Source: Galdieria partita (taxonomy: Eukaryota > Rhodophyta > Bangiophyceae > Galdieriales > Galdieriaceae). Taken from it: 64,000 nucleotides of DNA. Under the pieces are notes generated by a model. The model saw nothing but the letters and a program-made list of their open reading frames with translations. It was not told the origin of the DNA and ran no database searches. This document shows, in pieces, positions 21,579-34,174 of this stretch. The stretch lies in assembly GCA_025991245.1 (NCBI GenBank), contig BQMJ01000035.1:124001-188000 (forward strand), written 5' to 3'. Position numbers and translations under genes: made by a program. Positions within the stretch are counted from its first letter, which is position 1. Each line of letters begins with the position of its first letter.

Positions 21579-24500
21579 ATGGAGAAGCCGACATCTTTGA
21601 ATCTCGCAAGCAGCGCTAGCTATGAAAGCTTCGTTAGCCGAAAGGACGGGAAACATAAAGAAAGCGTTGACTTTGCTTTACCTCTCAAGACTGACATAGA
21701 TTACATAAGAAGTTCGCTTTTGAATATCATTGGTTCTCACTGTGGACGTGAAACTTATGAAGCTGTAGAGAAGATTCGGGAATTATCTTACATATATGAT
21801 ACTCAGCAGCAAGATGCGAACTTTATAGACCTATGCGAGTACATTGAGTCGTTGCCAGAAGACAAAATGTTGATGGTTTGTGAGTTGGTTGAATGTTTCG
21901 CCGCTTTGTAAGTTTCTTGTAGGCAACCTCGTTTTTCTCAAATATGTGTAATATTGTCAATTATGCTGATTATGTCCACCGACTCAGAAGGAGGAGAGCT
22001 TTTGAAAGGGGGGATTCTGAAATGTTTCAAAGATATTCATGCGATGAAATCTTTCACGAGTTACTTGATCATGGCTTTACACCCGAAGAAATTCACCGTT
22101 GTATTTGTCATATTCAGTGTGAAATGGTACTCACTGCGCACCCGACACAAGCTGTAAGGCGGAGTCTGCTATCAAAGTTATCAAAGATAGCAACTAGTTT
22201 ACTCGAACGAGATCGAGATGATTTGACTCCGGCAGAACGAGAAAGATTGGAGCAACTTTTAGAATGTGCGTTATCTGCATTGTGGTATGTGTTTTTGATT
22301 CGTTTAGAGTGATTCGAAACTCCGCTTTATTAGGCGTACGGATGAAGTCAGAAGAACGAAGCCTAAACCTGAGGATGAAGCGAGAAGTGCTTTGCAGGTT
22401 GTTGAAGATACTATTTGGAAAGCGGTTCCTAGATATATTCGTTCGATTGATCGGTCTTTAGCAAAGATTGGTGCCCCTCCATTGCCTCTGGACGCTGTAC
22501 CATTCTTGTTTGGTTCATGGGCAGGAGGTGATAGAGATGGTAAGAAAATGGAGAGAAAATATTCTGTTTAAAAACATATTTATTCTGCTTGATAGGAAAT
22601 CCATTCGTTACAGCAGATGTAACGAGGAGAGTCTGTTTGCTGAATAGACTAAGAGCTCTTAATCTATATCTGCAGGAAGTCGAGGATCTTTTGTTTGACT
22701 TGTCATTGCACTATGCATCGGATGAGCTTCATGAATATAACAAGAGACTACCGTTAACCAACTCTGAATCTTTGGAAAAGGTATACTGGAATCTACATCT
22801 ATCGTTACATCTGACTCTAATGAATACTGTATAGGAAAGACTAAAGTATAAAGAATTTTGGAATCACGTTCCTCCAGCGGAACCTTATCGGTTGTTATTG
22901 GCATATATTCGGGATCGTTTGACGGCAACCAAAGTTTACACGGAAAACGTGTTGAGTGGTAAACCGATAACAGAGCCAGTGAGTAATAATAATAATACAA
23001 TAAGAATGAGGAGATCAACTGTTGTGTGTTAGGATCCACAAGCACCCATATACACACATATAGATGAGTTGCTCGAACCTCTGTTGGTTATGTATCGTTC
23101 TTTGCACGATACGGGAGACGGAGTCATAGCAGAAGATCATTTAAAGGACTTTATCAGACAAGCCAAATGCTTTGGTTTGGAATTGGTGCGATTGGATATT
23201 CGGTAAGTTGAATTGTATGTTAAAGAAAAGTTTCCCAATACTTTTCCAAAGACAAGAAGCAGATAGGCATACGGAAGCTATGGCTGCAATAACACGATAC
23301 ATCGGCATTGGAGATTATTCTCAATGGAATGAAGAGAAGAGACTGTCGTTTTTGAGTGAAGTTCTTTCCAGTCGCCGACCTCTGATTCCTCGTCACTTTC
23401 CGTGCGATGAGACTGTGAGGATGATAATGAGTTGTTGAACTGTATCTTAGTTGATTTGTTTAGGTGCAAGAAGTATTGGACACTTTTCAAGTTTGTTCAG
23501 AGTTGGGTGCTTCTAGTCTTGGAGCATATATCATTTCGATGTGCATGGCATCATCTGATGTTTTACTTGTAAGTATTCTTATTTTAGATAAGCGAAAATC
23601 CAACTTGGCAACTAGGTGGAAGTATTCCAAAGAGAGTTTTGTATCCATCGTCCTACACAACGAGTTGTTCCTTTGTTGGAGACTATACATGCTTTGCAAA
23701 ATGCAACAAAGATGATGGAAACTTTATTCTCGAATACTTGGTATCGACAACATCTTGAGGTAAGATTTCCTTATACAATGGATGAATAATGAGAGAAATC
23801 CTTTAGAAGTCATTTGGGAATATTCAGGAGATTATGGTTGGATATAGCGACTCGGGAAAGGATGGAGGCAGACTCACTAGTGCCTGGGAACTTTACAAAG
23901 CTCAAGAAAGCCTCACCAGAGTTGCCGAAAAGTATGGAATCACTTTGAGATTTTTTCATGGTAAGAACGGGTTGAAGTCAACAACTTTTTTTAAAGTAAG
24001 CTGCAAAAGGTCGTGGCGGAACGGTTGGTCGTGGCGGAGGACCTCAACACCTTGCTATACTTTCACAGCCACCAGGAACGATCAACAAGTATTTCAGAGT
24101 AACTATTCAAGGAGAAGTCATTCAGCAAGACTTTGGTTTACCTGGTTTAGCTGATCGTACGTTGGAATGCTATCTAACGGCCATTCTGAAAGCCGAAATG
24201 ATGCCGTATTCACAAGTCAAGTCGGAATGGAGAGAACTTATGGATGTCATGAGTCAAATATCCTACAAAACCTATCGCAGTGTTGTATACGAAAAGCCTG
24301 ACTTTGTAAAATACTTTCGTTATGCGACTCCAGAACAAGAGATTGGACGTCTTAATATCGGTTCACGTCCCCAGAAGCGAAAGGTGAGATAGTGAAATGA
24401 TATTCTGGAAGCCGCTTATTATATTGAAAAGGATGGCGGAGTGGAAACTTTGCGTGCTATTCCTTGGATATTTGCTTGGAATCAAACCAGACTCCATTTG

Positions 24501-25058
24501 CCTGTTTGGCTAGGAACTGGTGCAGCAATTGAATATGCAAAGGAAACGAATAAGTTGGAAACTCTACAATCTATGTACAAGGTAGTGAAGATATTCTAGT
24601 TGTTTTTATAGTATTTATCATTTTTGCAAGGAATGGCCTTTTGTTCATTCCTATTTTGACTTGATGACTATGGTTCTCGCAAAAGCGGATAGTCGAATAT
24701 CAGCAAAGTATGATACTGAGCTGGTTCCGAAAGAGTTACAGGCATTTGGAAGTTCTTTGAGAAAGCTTTTAGCGGAAACGATTGATATGGTATTGCATGT
24801 GACTGGTGAAAAGCGTTTGTTGGATAATGACATTGTAAGGAATAATTTTTGAAACCGTTTCTATGTTTGGACTGAAATAGCACTTTGTAGGTTATGCAAC
24901 GGGCAATGGATAGTCGTCGTCAGTGGTTGACTCCTATGCATATCGTGCAAGTGGAAATCCTCAAAAGACTTCGAGCTGGTATGGAAACTCAAACAATTGT
25001 GGACACTTTGGTTATTTCTATGAAAGCCATTGCGGCGGGGATGCAAAACACTGGTTAA
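21579..25058 (+). CDS. PPC: Phosphoenolpyruvate carboxylase
   Basis: Fourteen exons: 21579-21887, 21923-22284, 22334-22539, 22596-22780, 22835-22978, 23033-23202, 23252-23414, 23464-23568, 23616-23759, 23807-23960, 24010-24383, 24432-24581, 24631-24834 and 24891-25058. The joined frame gives 945 residues. The enzyme adds bicarbonate to PEP to make oxaloacetate. Catalytic marks are [25 protein letters not shown], and [15 protein letters not shown]. The protein ends MQNTG, the usual C-terminus of plant-type PEPC. I do not see the N-terminal serine phosphorylation motif of land-plant enzymes. The first intron is only 35 bases with an unusual GTTGAA donor. All exon phases are consistent. Confidence 0.95.
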
Positions 25059-25132
25059 AGTTGCATCTTGTTGCGCAATCAACTTTCCTAAAAATATTTG
25101 TTTGCTTGTATTTGAATGAATATTTGTCAAGT

Positions 25133-26929
25133 TTAACTAGTTCTTTCAATAACTACACAAGTAGCTCCACCACCACCGTTACATATCGCAGCAACACCGA
25201 TACTTCCACTGGTCTGCTGCAATACAGAAGTAAGTGTTACTAAAATACGGGCACCAGAAGCGCCAATAGGATGACCAAGAGAAACTGCACCTCCGTAAAT
25301 ATTGACATGTTCCGGATTCAAATCCAAAAGTTTGCAGTTGGCAACTGCAACAACCGAGAATGCCTCGTTGATTTCCCAAAAGTCCACATCTTTTGTCGCT
25401 AGTTTTGCTCTTTCAAGAGCTATTTTTACAGCCTTGATAACTGTTATACATTTCAACCGAGCGATAAATATTTGAAACTTACCTTTGCAGGAGTAGTTGG
25501 AAATCGAATGGGCGCTTGTTCTCCATCTGCATAGCTTATTATCTTTGCAACCGGCTTGAGGCCATATTCTCGAACTGCTTGACCACTTGCAAGTACTAAT
25601 GCAGCGGCTCCATCACTCAACTTGCTTGAATTGCCAGCAGTTACTGTTCCATTTTGTTTCTTAAAGACTGTTTTTAGTTCTCCTAGACGATCAACTTCTT
25701 TGAATCTTTTCACTTCTTCATCTGAATCAAAAACAGTGCCGTCACTTAATGTTATGGGAACAATTTCATTTTTAAAGGAACCTAACTGAGTTGCTTTCGC
25801 AGCTAAAGATAAGGAGATAATGAATAGAACAATCCATCGGTAATAGCAATTGTAGACAAACCTCTCGAATACGATTTGGTAGCATAGTTATCTTGTTCCG
25901 CTCGTGATATTTGAAGTTCTTCAGCGCAGTGTTCACCACACATTCCTGCAACGTTCTTCTTGAATAATTCAACTCAACATAAAGAATCTCCATTACCCAT
26001 ATGGAAGTCTTCATAAGGATCCCACAAACCATCATGAATCATACTATCAACTGCTTTGACATCTCCCATTCGAGCTCCAAAACGCTAAATATTTTCTTTA
26101 TCAGTTTGCACAACGCGATAACAAAAGACAATACCAATCTATCGATGTAATAAGGACTCTTTGTCATACTCTCCATTCCTCCAACGACTACAATGTTTGC
26201 TAATCCCAACTGAATGGACTGCACGCCAAACACAGTCGACTTCAAACCAGAAGAGCACACCTATCCATGTTAGATGGCTACCTAAAAAGCAAAGCGACGA
26301 ACCAACTTTGTTAACTGTGGTACAAGGTATTGTGTCTGCTAAACCTGCTGCCATACACGCTTGTTTGGCAGGCTACAAGAACAAGGTTAGCAGCCATATA
26401 ACACATAAGAACAGTCATAGACGTACTGCTTGTCCAACACCAGCAGATAATACGTTACCGAAAAATATTTCGTCAATCTTACTCTAAAAACAAGTGGAAA
26501 CAAATTGGCAAAGAACATTCATCACGTTGCTTTGAGATGACCACTACCTTGTCTACTTTTGCTACTTCCACTGCTCTTCGAATAGCCATTCCTCCTATCT
26601 CTACTGTCAAATACTTGGGGGGTTTCAACCCAAAACAACATACCAAGCTGAGGAGCCGTATAGTCCTTGAGAGCTCCGCCATATGATCCTATTCATCGCA
26701 TTCTTATCCTATCGAACGAGCTTTCTAACGACGGGTGATAAATACCTATAGCCGTACGAGCAACAGAAACAATATATGCAGTTTTTTGATATTCCGAACT
26801 AGAACACCAATTTCGCTTCCATGAGGAGATAATAGTACATAAACCTTGAGGTATAAGGTAAGTAATAGAACAGAGAGTTTATTATGTCTACCAACGTAAA
26901 CGAATGTGCAGACCACCACGAACGTTCAT
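25133..26929 (-). CDS. Acetyl-CoA C-acetyltransferase (thiolase), probably mitochondrial
   Basis: Eleven exons on the minus strand: 26929-26892, 26798-26746, 26688-26644, 26594-26548, 26483-26427, 26372-26307, 26260-26135, 26084-25997, 25945-25862, 25802-25483 and 25432-25133. They give 407 residues. The nucleophilic cysteine is in [10 protein letters not shown], the histidine in [26 protein letters not shown], and the C-terminal cysteine in CNGGGGA. The enzyme joins or splits acetoacetyl-CoA and acetyl-CoA. The proposed first exon encodes [12 protein letters not shown], a plausible mitochondrial presequence, but its join across a 93-base intron is the weakest part. The 3' end converges on PEP carboxylase with 74 bases between stops. 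Confidence 0.88.
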
Positions 26930-28003
26930 ATTCCGTAGAAATGCCACGAACCAATTCAACCAACGACCGAAGAAGACAAGACTCGTTCCTTGTTCTGATA
27001 GAATGAAATGACCTGTTGTCTTTATTTTTGTATGTGAAAGTTTGCCATCTAATGGAAAGTTGTTATCGGAGTATATTGCAGATGGTCATTCTCAAATAGG
27101 AAGAAAAGATGAGTCCAATGGAAGTGTGTAACTTTTTTGTGGCATTTGTTGATTACGTTGTTGGTCACTTTTTATAGAATGGCTTGTAACGTATGAGCCA
27201 AATGCCAGAATAACTTTCACTGTGCTTGACTCGTTCTACTTGTTCATGTAGTCTTCAGAGCACGCAGCAGTGGTACAAAAATAAAGTTAACGGTTTACAG
27301 AGTCGCTCGTCGCCGCCGGGTTGTACAACTTGAAAGGTTTGGGTAGTCACAACTTTCTCTTGTTTTCTGTATTTATCGTTCTGTTCTTATTGAGTTTTGA
27401 ATATTTCAAAGGGCATAGTTGGATAGAATACAAACACAGTCCTAACTGGACCTTTAACAAAATATTCTACTTTATACCCAAAAAATGGTTGTCCACTTGA
27501 ACAACACAATAACTAGTGATCCACAATTAACACTTTGAGGCGTAAACCATATTCACAGTCTTCAAAGGCTATCAGGTTCATGTCGATCTTTTCCGAAAGG
27601 CCCTTAGACACAATTTCCTTTCAAACCCTAAAACTTGTAACGATATGAATTGCGTGCCTTTACGCATCGAGTGCTAGCTGAAAAAAGTCACGACAAATTG
27701 TTGCTTCACGAAGAGGAAAACAAGTGCATGTGAAATAACTCCAACGAAAGAAGAAAGCTGGGAAAGCTCTATACAGAATTGTGTATTATTCAAACCACAC
27801 AACAGCGTCTCTCCAACCTCCAATAACGGTACACAAAATTTCTCCAATTACTTACTACTCTTAAGAAACAACTATTGAATATTTTACAAAATAACTTTTT
27901 CGTTACAAGCTATATGGATATGTTCACAGTGACATATCAAGTTGTTGATATTGCATGAAATGATATTGTCGTTTGTTTGGATTCTCTTCACATTCATAGA
28001 GTG
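26930..28003. other. Long intergenic stretch, nothing recognised
   Basis: About 1.07 kb without an open frame of note, one of the two longest such stretches in this compact window. It lies upstream of both the thiolase and CHCHD5 starts. A short GC-rich patch near 27300-27325 (gtcgctcgtcgccgccgggt) stands out from the AT-rich surroundings. I cannot identify an RNA gene. Confidence 0.5.
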
Positions 28004-28376
28004 ATGGAGGCAGCGTTAAACGCAGTTAGTGAAAAGTGTGGAACTGAGTTTAAAAACTTTCAACTATGTGTAGCAGAAAATAGAGATAATTGGGAGGAAG
28101 TTTGCAGGCCTCAGAAAGCAGAATTTGCTAAATGTACTTCTGAAAAGTGAGTGTAACCTTGTGTTGTTCCATATTTCTTTACACTCTGCATACAATAGTA
28201 TGCAGTTTATGGACTTGGTGCGAGAGGGATGTTTTTTGGAAATTCGACAGTATGAAAGATGCATCAAGGAAAACAGACAAGAACCAACTCTTTGTGAGGA
28301 AAAGCGCAAGCGAGTGTTGGAATGTGGCGACAATGTGATTAGGAACAATCAAGAAGACTCTGAAAACAATCCATAA
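28004..28376 (+). CDS. CHCHD5: CHCHD5/Mic14-like twin CX9C protein
   Basis: Exons 28004-28146 and 28199-28376 with a 52-base intron give 106 residues. Eight cysteines form four CX9C motifs: CGTEFKNFQLC, CRPQKAEFAKC, CFLEIRQYERC and CEEKRKRVLEC, making two CHCH hairpins. The order, spacing and residues around them (MEAALNAVSEKCG, QLCVAENRDNWEEVC, KCTSE) closely resemble animal CHCHD5, called Mic14 in yeast. Such proteins are folded in the mitochondrial intermembrane space by Mia40. The exact function of CHCHD5 is not established. NDUFA8 also has four CX9C motifs, but its spacing and sequence fit less well. Confidence 0.88.
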
Positions 28377-28481
28377 TATTGTTCTTATCCGAAAGTTGTT
28401 TTATTCATGCAGGAAAAATATATCCTTTACAAGTAAAAAACTACAAAACTTCGCTAATCAACGGAGTTCTATAGTGGTTCC

Positions 28482-29573
<1,092 letters not shown>

Positions 29574-29664
29574 TTGCTGAAAAATTATACAAAGAACAGA
29601 TTATGAAAAGTTTTGAGGATTGCAATTGGAGCATAAAGCTACAGATAGAGCAGTTGTGAAACCC

Positions 29665-30841
29665 ATGTTGCGACTGCATATCTTATCAAACGAGACAAAG
29701 TCAGCTAGACACTTTTTCAAGCTTCCTGTACGTTATATGGCTTCTATTGCTTCTTCTTCGTCGGTACCTCCTGCCATATTTGCTAGAGGAAGTGGAGGAC
29801 GCTCCTCGTTTAGTGGTGTCATAGCAACCGTTTTTGGAAGTACTGGTTTTCTCGGAAGGTATGTGGTCAATCAACTTGGAAGAGTTGGTTCACAAGTTAT
29901 CGCAACTTGGAGAGGAGACGAGTTGGATGCTAGACATCTGAAGCCTATGGGAGACTTGGGTCAAATAATACCGTTTGAAATCGAACTTAGGCACCACGAG
30001 TCTTTAAGGAAATCAATGGAAAACTCCAACGTTGTGATCAATTTGTTGGGAAAGAATTATTCCACAAGATATTATTCCTTGTACGATGTTCATGTTACTG
30101 CGTCCAGAACGATAGCCCAAATTGCCAAAGAAGTTGGTGTAGAACACTTTATTCATATCTCTTCGATTGGTGCGGACAAAAACTCACAATCGGAGTTTCT
30201 GAGAACAAAGGCACTAGGAGAGGAAGCTGTAAGAGATGCTTTTCCTTCTGCCACAATTATAAGACCCTGCGATATGTTCGGAGACGAAGACAATCTTATC
30301 AATCGAGCTTGCATCATAGCAAAAACATTTCCTTTTATCCCACTAGTAAAGGACGGTAAAAGCAAATTGCAGCCTGTCTGGTGTAATGATATTGCGATGG
30401 TAATAAGAAGAGCTTCTCAAGATCCTGAAATGTTTCTTGGGAAGACTTTTGAGCTTGGAGGTACAAAAGTCTACACCATAAGGGAGTTTTATGAATGGAT
30501 CCTAGCAGAAACCAAGTTGCCCAACAATTTTCAAGTGTTGCCGCATAGAGTGGCAGAGATGATTTTATTCTTTGCCGAAAAGAGAATACCCATTTTTAAG
30601 TAGGTTGATTTTATTTCTATTTTATTGTTTTATTGTTAATGTTGATTTTAGTCCTGATCCCAAGTATACCAGAGACCATCTTATTCGCGAAACCTCAGAT
30701 ATGATAGTGACATGTAAAAATGGAGAACTCACCTTTGCAGATATTGATGCAGTTCCTCATGACTTTGATAGTGACATTGCTAAAGAAGTGACGAAACTAT
30801 ACCGTCGTGCAGGCGATGCTTCCGAATTGTACTACCGATGA
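29665..30841 (+). CDS. NDUFA9: NADH dehydrogenase (complex I) 39 kDa subunit NDUFA9-like
   Basis: Exons 29665-30599 and 30652-30841 with a 52-base intron give 374 residues. It is an atypical short-chain dehydrogenase with the NADPH-binding motif TVFGSTGFLGRYVVNQL. Further marks are VVINLLGKNYSTRYYSL, EVGVEHFIHISSIGAD, RPCDMFGDEDNLINR and, across the splice, IPIFNPDPKYTRDH. The subunit sits in the mitochondrial complex I peripheral arm and holds a structural NADPH. The N-terminal 55 residues fit a mitochondrial presequence. Confidence 0.93.
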
Positions 30842-31260
30842 AGGTTCGTTGTTTCGAGTGATTGTGTGGCTTAGTCTTCGAGAATGATAAACGACATATT
30901 TGTGCATCTAAATCTTTTCAATAAAATGTGGTCGCTTGCCGCTATCTCTTGTAAGAGATTGGATAATTTCCAACGAATTTCGAGGAAAAATGTTAAGATC
31001 TGCCACGTCATGGATTGTATCTGAAACGTGTCATGAATCAAGTCCGGTATTGTATCCAGTGCTGCGAATGGTTATTCTCAAAGAATGAATAGTAGAAAAA
31101 CGTGTCTTGTCGATTTCTCAACAAAGTTGTGGACTCCAAAAGATGCCAACTCTGTACCACTTGTTCAGACTTCATTGGCCAAAACGGCTCCTTAAAGCTA
31201 TTAAAAAGAAACAAACAGCAATGTTTTTGCGAGATGAATGCTTTCGAGTCATTTTACAGA
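30842..31260. other. Intergenic / leader of CAP gene
   Basis: Spacer between NDUFA9 and the secreted CAP protein. The frame of the CAP protein is open upstream to 31102 and has another ATG at 31234, so part of this may be coding. Nothing else is recognised. Confidence 0.5.
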
Positions 31261-32055
31261 ATGAAGAAACCATGCAGAGTTGTCAAAGGATGGCTACTTA
31301 TCTGGTGCATATCTACCGTTATATTTTCATCTACAGCACAAGAACCTCCTGAACTGCAAGGTATTACAGCAAGACACAATTACTTCAGACATATTTTCCA
31401 AGCTCCTCCTATTGAATGGGATGATTCTGTAGCAAGTGCTGCTCAAACTTTCACCGATTCTGCTGCAGTTCTTGCAGCATGTCCTGGACAGGGTGGCACT
31501 TTCCAACATAATACAGATGGAGGAAAATACGGTCAAAATTTCGCTGGTTCGAGTTTTACATATCCCAATCAAACTATCGGTGAGACAGCAGTTGACTTGT
31601 GGATGTTAGAAGAGAAGCAATACAATTTTCAAGACCCAGGTTTCTCCGATAGTACTGGTCATTTCACTCAAGTAGTATGGATTGCATCCACAAAATTAGG
31701 ATGCGGCTACAGGAAATGTCCTACTTACAATGGCTTGACCTTGCAGTTTGTCATTTGCAACTATTTACCTCCAGGAAATGTCATCGGTGAATTCTCTCAA
31801 AATGTAAAGCCGCCAATTACAAACCATATCGACTTCACTTCCTTACCTTCAGCAACAGTATCACCAACGACTACCTCGACAGTGAGCCCATCCACAACAC
31901 CATCAGCAACTCCGTATATTCCTACAGCGTCTCCTACAGCTGTTCCGTCTACAACTGCAGTTCCTTCTATAACTACAGTTCCTGTTTCGACTATTGTTCC
32001 ATTTACTTCAGGGCCGACATTGTCAAGATGCAACTGTACATGTGAGATATCTTGA
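31261..32055 (+). CDS. Secreted CAP/SCP (PR-1-like) domain protein
   Basis: A single exon of 264 residues from ATG 31261; ATG 31234 in the same frame is an alternative. The start MKKPCRVVKGWLLIWCISTV looks like a signal peptide ending near SSTAQ. The CAP domain spans about residues 30-175: ITARHNYFRHIFQAPPIEWD, GQNFAGSS, GHFTQVVWIASTKLGCGY and FVICNYLPPGN. These are the CAP1/CAP2 signatures. A tail of about 75 residues is built of Thr, Ser, Pro and Val and probably O-glycosylated; it ends with a cysteine group RCNCTCE. Functions of this family range from sterol binding to defence; the role here is unknown. Confidence 0.85.
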   Translation: MKKPCRVVKGWLLIWCISTVIFSSTAQEPPELQGITARHNYFRHIFQAPPIEWDDSVASAAQTFTDSAAVLAACPGQGGTFQHNTDGGKYGQNFAGSSFTYPNQTIGETAVDLWMLEEKQYNFQDPGFSDSTGHFTQVVWIASTKLGCGYRKCPTYNGLTLQFVICNYLPPGNVIGEFSQNVKPPITNHIDFTSLPSATVSPTTTSTVSPSTTPSATPYIPTASPTAVPSTTAVPSITTVPVSTIVPFTSGPTLSRCNCTCEIS

Positions 32056-32391
32056 ATTGGAAAATGTCTCAGTATATTCTTCTGTTTTTGCATGTTATTC
32101 AATTAAATTGAGTACATTTAGTTTTAAAAATTTCCTGTCTTTCATGTTGCTGTTCCACTGAATATGATTCTCACGTATACATACAACGCGACTCTTCAAT
32201 CAACTAATTGTACCTTTCCACTCTTATCAAAAATAAACTTGACATCATTCCTTTCACCTCGAATTTTGTACATGTAAAACCAAACTATAGTATTCGTACT
32301 TCCGTTTTCTGAGAACCTCATATTGACAATATTTGATTTCAAAGTTCAGGTACACGAAGACATCAAAGCATTATAGAAAGTAAGTAATTAC
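32056..32391. other. Intergenic, nothing recognised
   Basis: AT-rich spacer between the CAP protein and the tRNA gene. No open frame or structured element is recognised. Confidence 0.6.
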
Positions 32392-32395
32392 AAAA
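32392..32395 (-). terminator. Likely RNA polymerase III terminator of tRNA-Gly
   Basis: A run of four T on the minus strand, 7 bases past the tRNA 3' end. This is the minimal pol III stop signal. Confidence 0.5.
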
Positions 32396-32402
32396 GATTA
32401 CG

Positions 32403-32473
32403 TACGAGTGCCGGGAATCGAACCCGGGGCCGTAGCGTGGGAGGCTACGATGTTACCACTACACCACACCCGT
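32403..32473 (-). tRNA. tRNA-Gly (anticodon CCC)
   Basis: A 71-base cloverleaf can be folded by eye on the minus strand. The acceptor stem pairs ACGGGTG with CACTCGT, with one G-T pair. The D stem is GTGT/ACAT. The anticodon stem is GTAGC/GCTAC around loop CTCCCAC, giving anticodon CCC. The T arm is CCGGG-TTCGATT-CCCGG. The discriminator base is A and no CCA is encoded, as in eukaryotes. There is no intron and the order of halves is normal, although permuted tRNA genes are known in the related Cyanidioschyzon. Confidence 0.93.
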
Positions 32474-32729
32474 GCATCAGTGACCACGAAGTTTATTCTA
32501 TTTCAAGTATTTGTTGAAGAAGAGACAACAGAAACTTGCTAAAACTTTTTCCATTTATGATCCTTTTACAAACAACTTTTTTTTTAAAAACATGTTTTGA
32601 CACAATCTAATTGTGACAAAGATTGCTGCTCAAAAAGCAGACACGAAATATCCGATTTGTCTATGGGAAGCGCGCGCAGATGTAACTGTCCAAAAGAGTG
32701 AAACTGGTGTCCTCAAGGGACAAGTCATT

Positions 32730-33806
32730 ATGGGAGTGAAAAAGTTGGTGTCAGGTGGTTATGACCACTCTGTTAGACTGTGGGACCCTTCTACAGGAGT
32801 CAATGAGAGAACTTTCGAGTTCAACGAGTCTCAAGTTAACCGTTTAAGGTTTTCAAAGGATGGAAGGCTCTTGGCAGTTTGTGGAAACCCTAGAGTTGCC
32901 TTTTTCGATCTTAGATCAGACGCAGAAGTGCCTGTCCATACGCTAGACTTGCATAGGAGCAATGTAACTGATCTCGTTTTCCGAGATTCTGGCCCACATG
33001 CTGCTACATGTTCTGAAGATTCTTTTATTCACATATGGGATTTGAGAGTTTCTAATCCTGTGTCAAGTTTGAAGAACGATTCGGGTGTAACAAGTGTTGG
33101 ATATGGTAGGAATACTGGTCAAGTTGCTACAACAGACTATGGACGCTTTATGAAGATATGGGATATTGAACAACAGAGGGTTGTTGGGAAGATGAGCACA
33201 ATCAATGATAATGCAATGTTTCTGAATCTTAGTTACAATTCGAAGACTGGATTGATGTGTACAACTGGCTCGACAGGTTATGCGTATATATGTCGAATTA
33301 CTGGATCTTTTACACCTGGAAGCGATTCAGGACAAGTACAAGTTGTGACAAATAATGCTGAAAGACAAGACTCGAAGCTCCTCAAAGGAATACGGAGGAA
33401 GAAACGTCATCATTGGGAAAAACATATGTATAATGTTCCTGAAGAAGCTCGAGGCTACTTTGAAAAGGTTGCAAAGTTTAAGTGTTCCAATCGTTATGTT
33501 CTTCGTTGTTGTTTCAGTGATGATGGTCTCCTTGTCGCTACCGTTTCAGATAATGGATTGTTAGAGATATGGGGAGACGAAAACAATCCGGACGTGTATA
33601 AAGAAGACCATTGGTATATCAACAGACAGATTGGAAGACACCAAAAGTGGGCGTGGGATTGTCGTTTTACGAAAGACACAAAGCATATTTTTTCATGTTC
33701 TTCAGATAAGAGAATTTGCTTATGGGATGTATCCAGTGGAGACATACTAAGAGAGTACAAAGGTCATCAAAAGGCAGTAACAAGCATTGATATTTTTTCA
33801 ACCTGA
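32730..33806 (+). CDS. LST8: LST8 (TOR complex WD40 subunit)
   Basis: A single exon of 358 residues from ATG 32730. WD repeats run through the whole protein: LVSGGYDHSVRLWDPSTG, then DSFIHIWDLRV, WDIEQQRVVGKM, YVLRCCFSDDGLLVATVSDN and SCSSDKRICLWDVSSGD, ending REYKGHQKAV. The first and last blades closely match LST8, which stabilises the TOR kinase. Between blades 5 and 6 there is a basic insertion of about 40 residues (KGIRRKKRHHWEKHMY) not seen in yeast or animal LST8. The frame is open upstream to 32613 without an ATG, so an upstream exon cannot be excluded. Confidence 0.85.
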   Translation: MGVKKLVSGGYDHSVRLWDPSTGVNERTFEFNESQVNRLRFSKDGRLLAVCGNPRVAFFDLRSDAEVPVHTLDLHRSNVTDLVFRDSGPHAATCSEDSFIHIWDLRVSNPVSSLKNDSGVTSVGYGRNTGQVATTDYGRFMKIWDIEQQRVVGKMSTINDNAMFLNLSYNSKTGLMCTTGSTGYAYICRITGSFTPGSDSGQVQVVTNNAERQDSKLLKGIRRKKRHHWEKHMYNVPEEARGYFEKVAKFKCSNRYVLRCCFSDDGLLVATVSDNGLLEIWGDENNPDVYKEDHWYINRQIGRHQKWAWDCRFTKDTKHIFSCSSDKRICLWDVSSGDILREYKGHQKAVTSIDIFST

Positions 33807-34174
33807 GTTTTAGTAACATTGAAACAGACCTGCTTTGGATATTTTATATTAGATGAATTTCGTTAGTTTAGTGACTAAAGTAAAGCAGAGAGAGAGAGTT
33901 TTCGTCACATTTGAATAACCTGTTTGAATGGAGTATACCAGAGGAATGATATGGAGTTTTTATCACTTGCAAGTTCTTATCCAACTCTCAACTTTGATAG
34001 GTTAAAAGATGTAATGTTGTCTTATTTGTTAGATGTTAGAGAAAGAGTATGATTCTTAAAAAGCAAGAATAATAAGAAGAAAGAAGTTTAGCTTATCACG
34101 ACCACAAAAGGAATTGGTAATCCAATTTGAATTGCGGTCAATGAACTGGCAGACAGTTTAGCTTCGTGTCCAAA
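33807..34174. other. Intergenic, nothing recognised
   Basis: Spacer between LST8 and VPS28, with a short GA-repeat tract (agagagagag) near 33890. No gene is seen. Confidence 0.6.

Noticed and set aside
27640-27680. Hairpin with GCCTTTACGC resembling U5 snRNA loop 1
   Set aside because: The loop is one T short and the longer U5 stems and Sm site are not found.
28004-28376. NDUFA8 as identity of the four-CX9C protein
   Set aside because: Cysteine spacing and neighbouring residues match CHCHD5/Mic14 far better.
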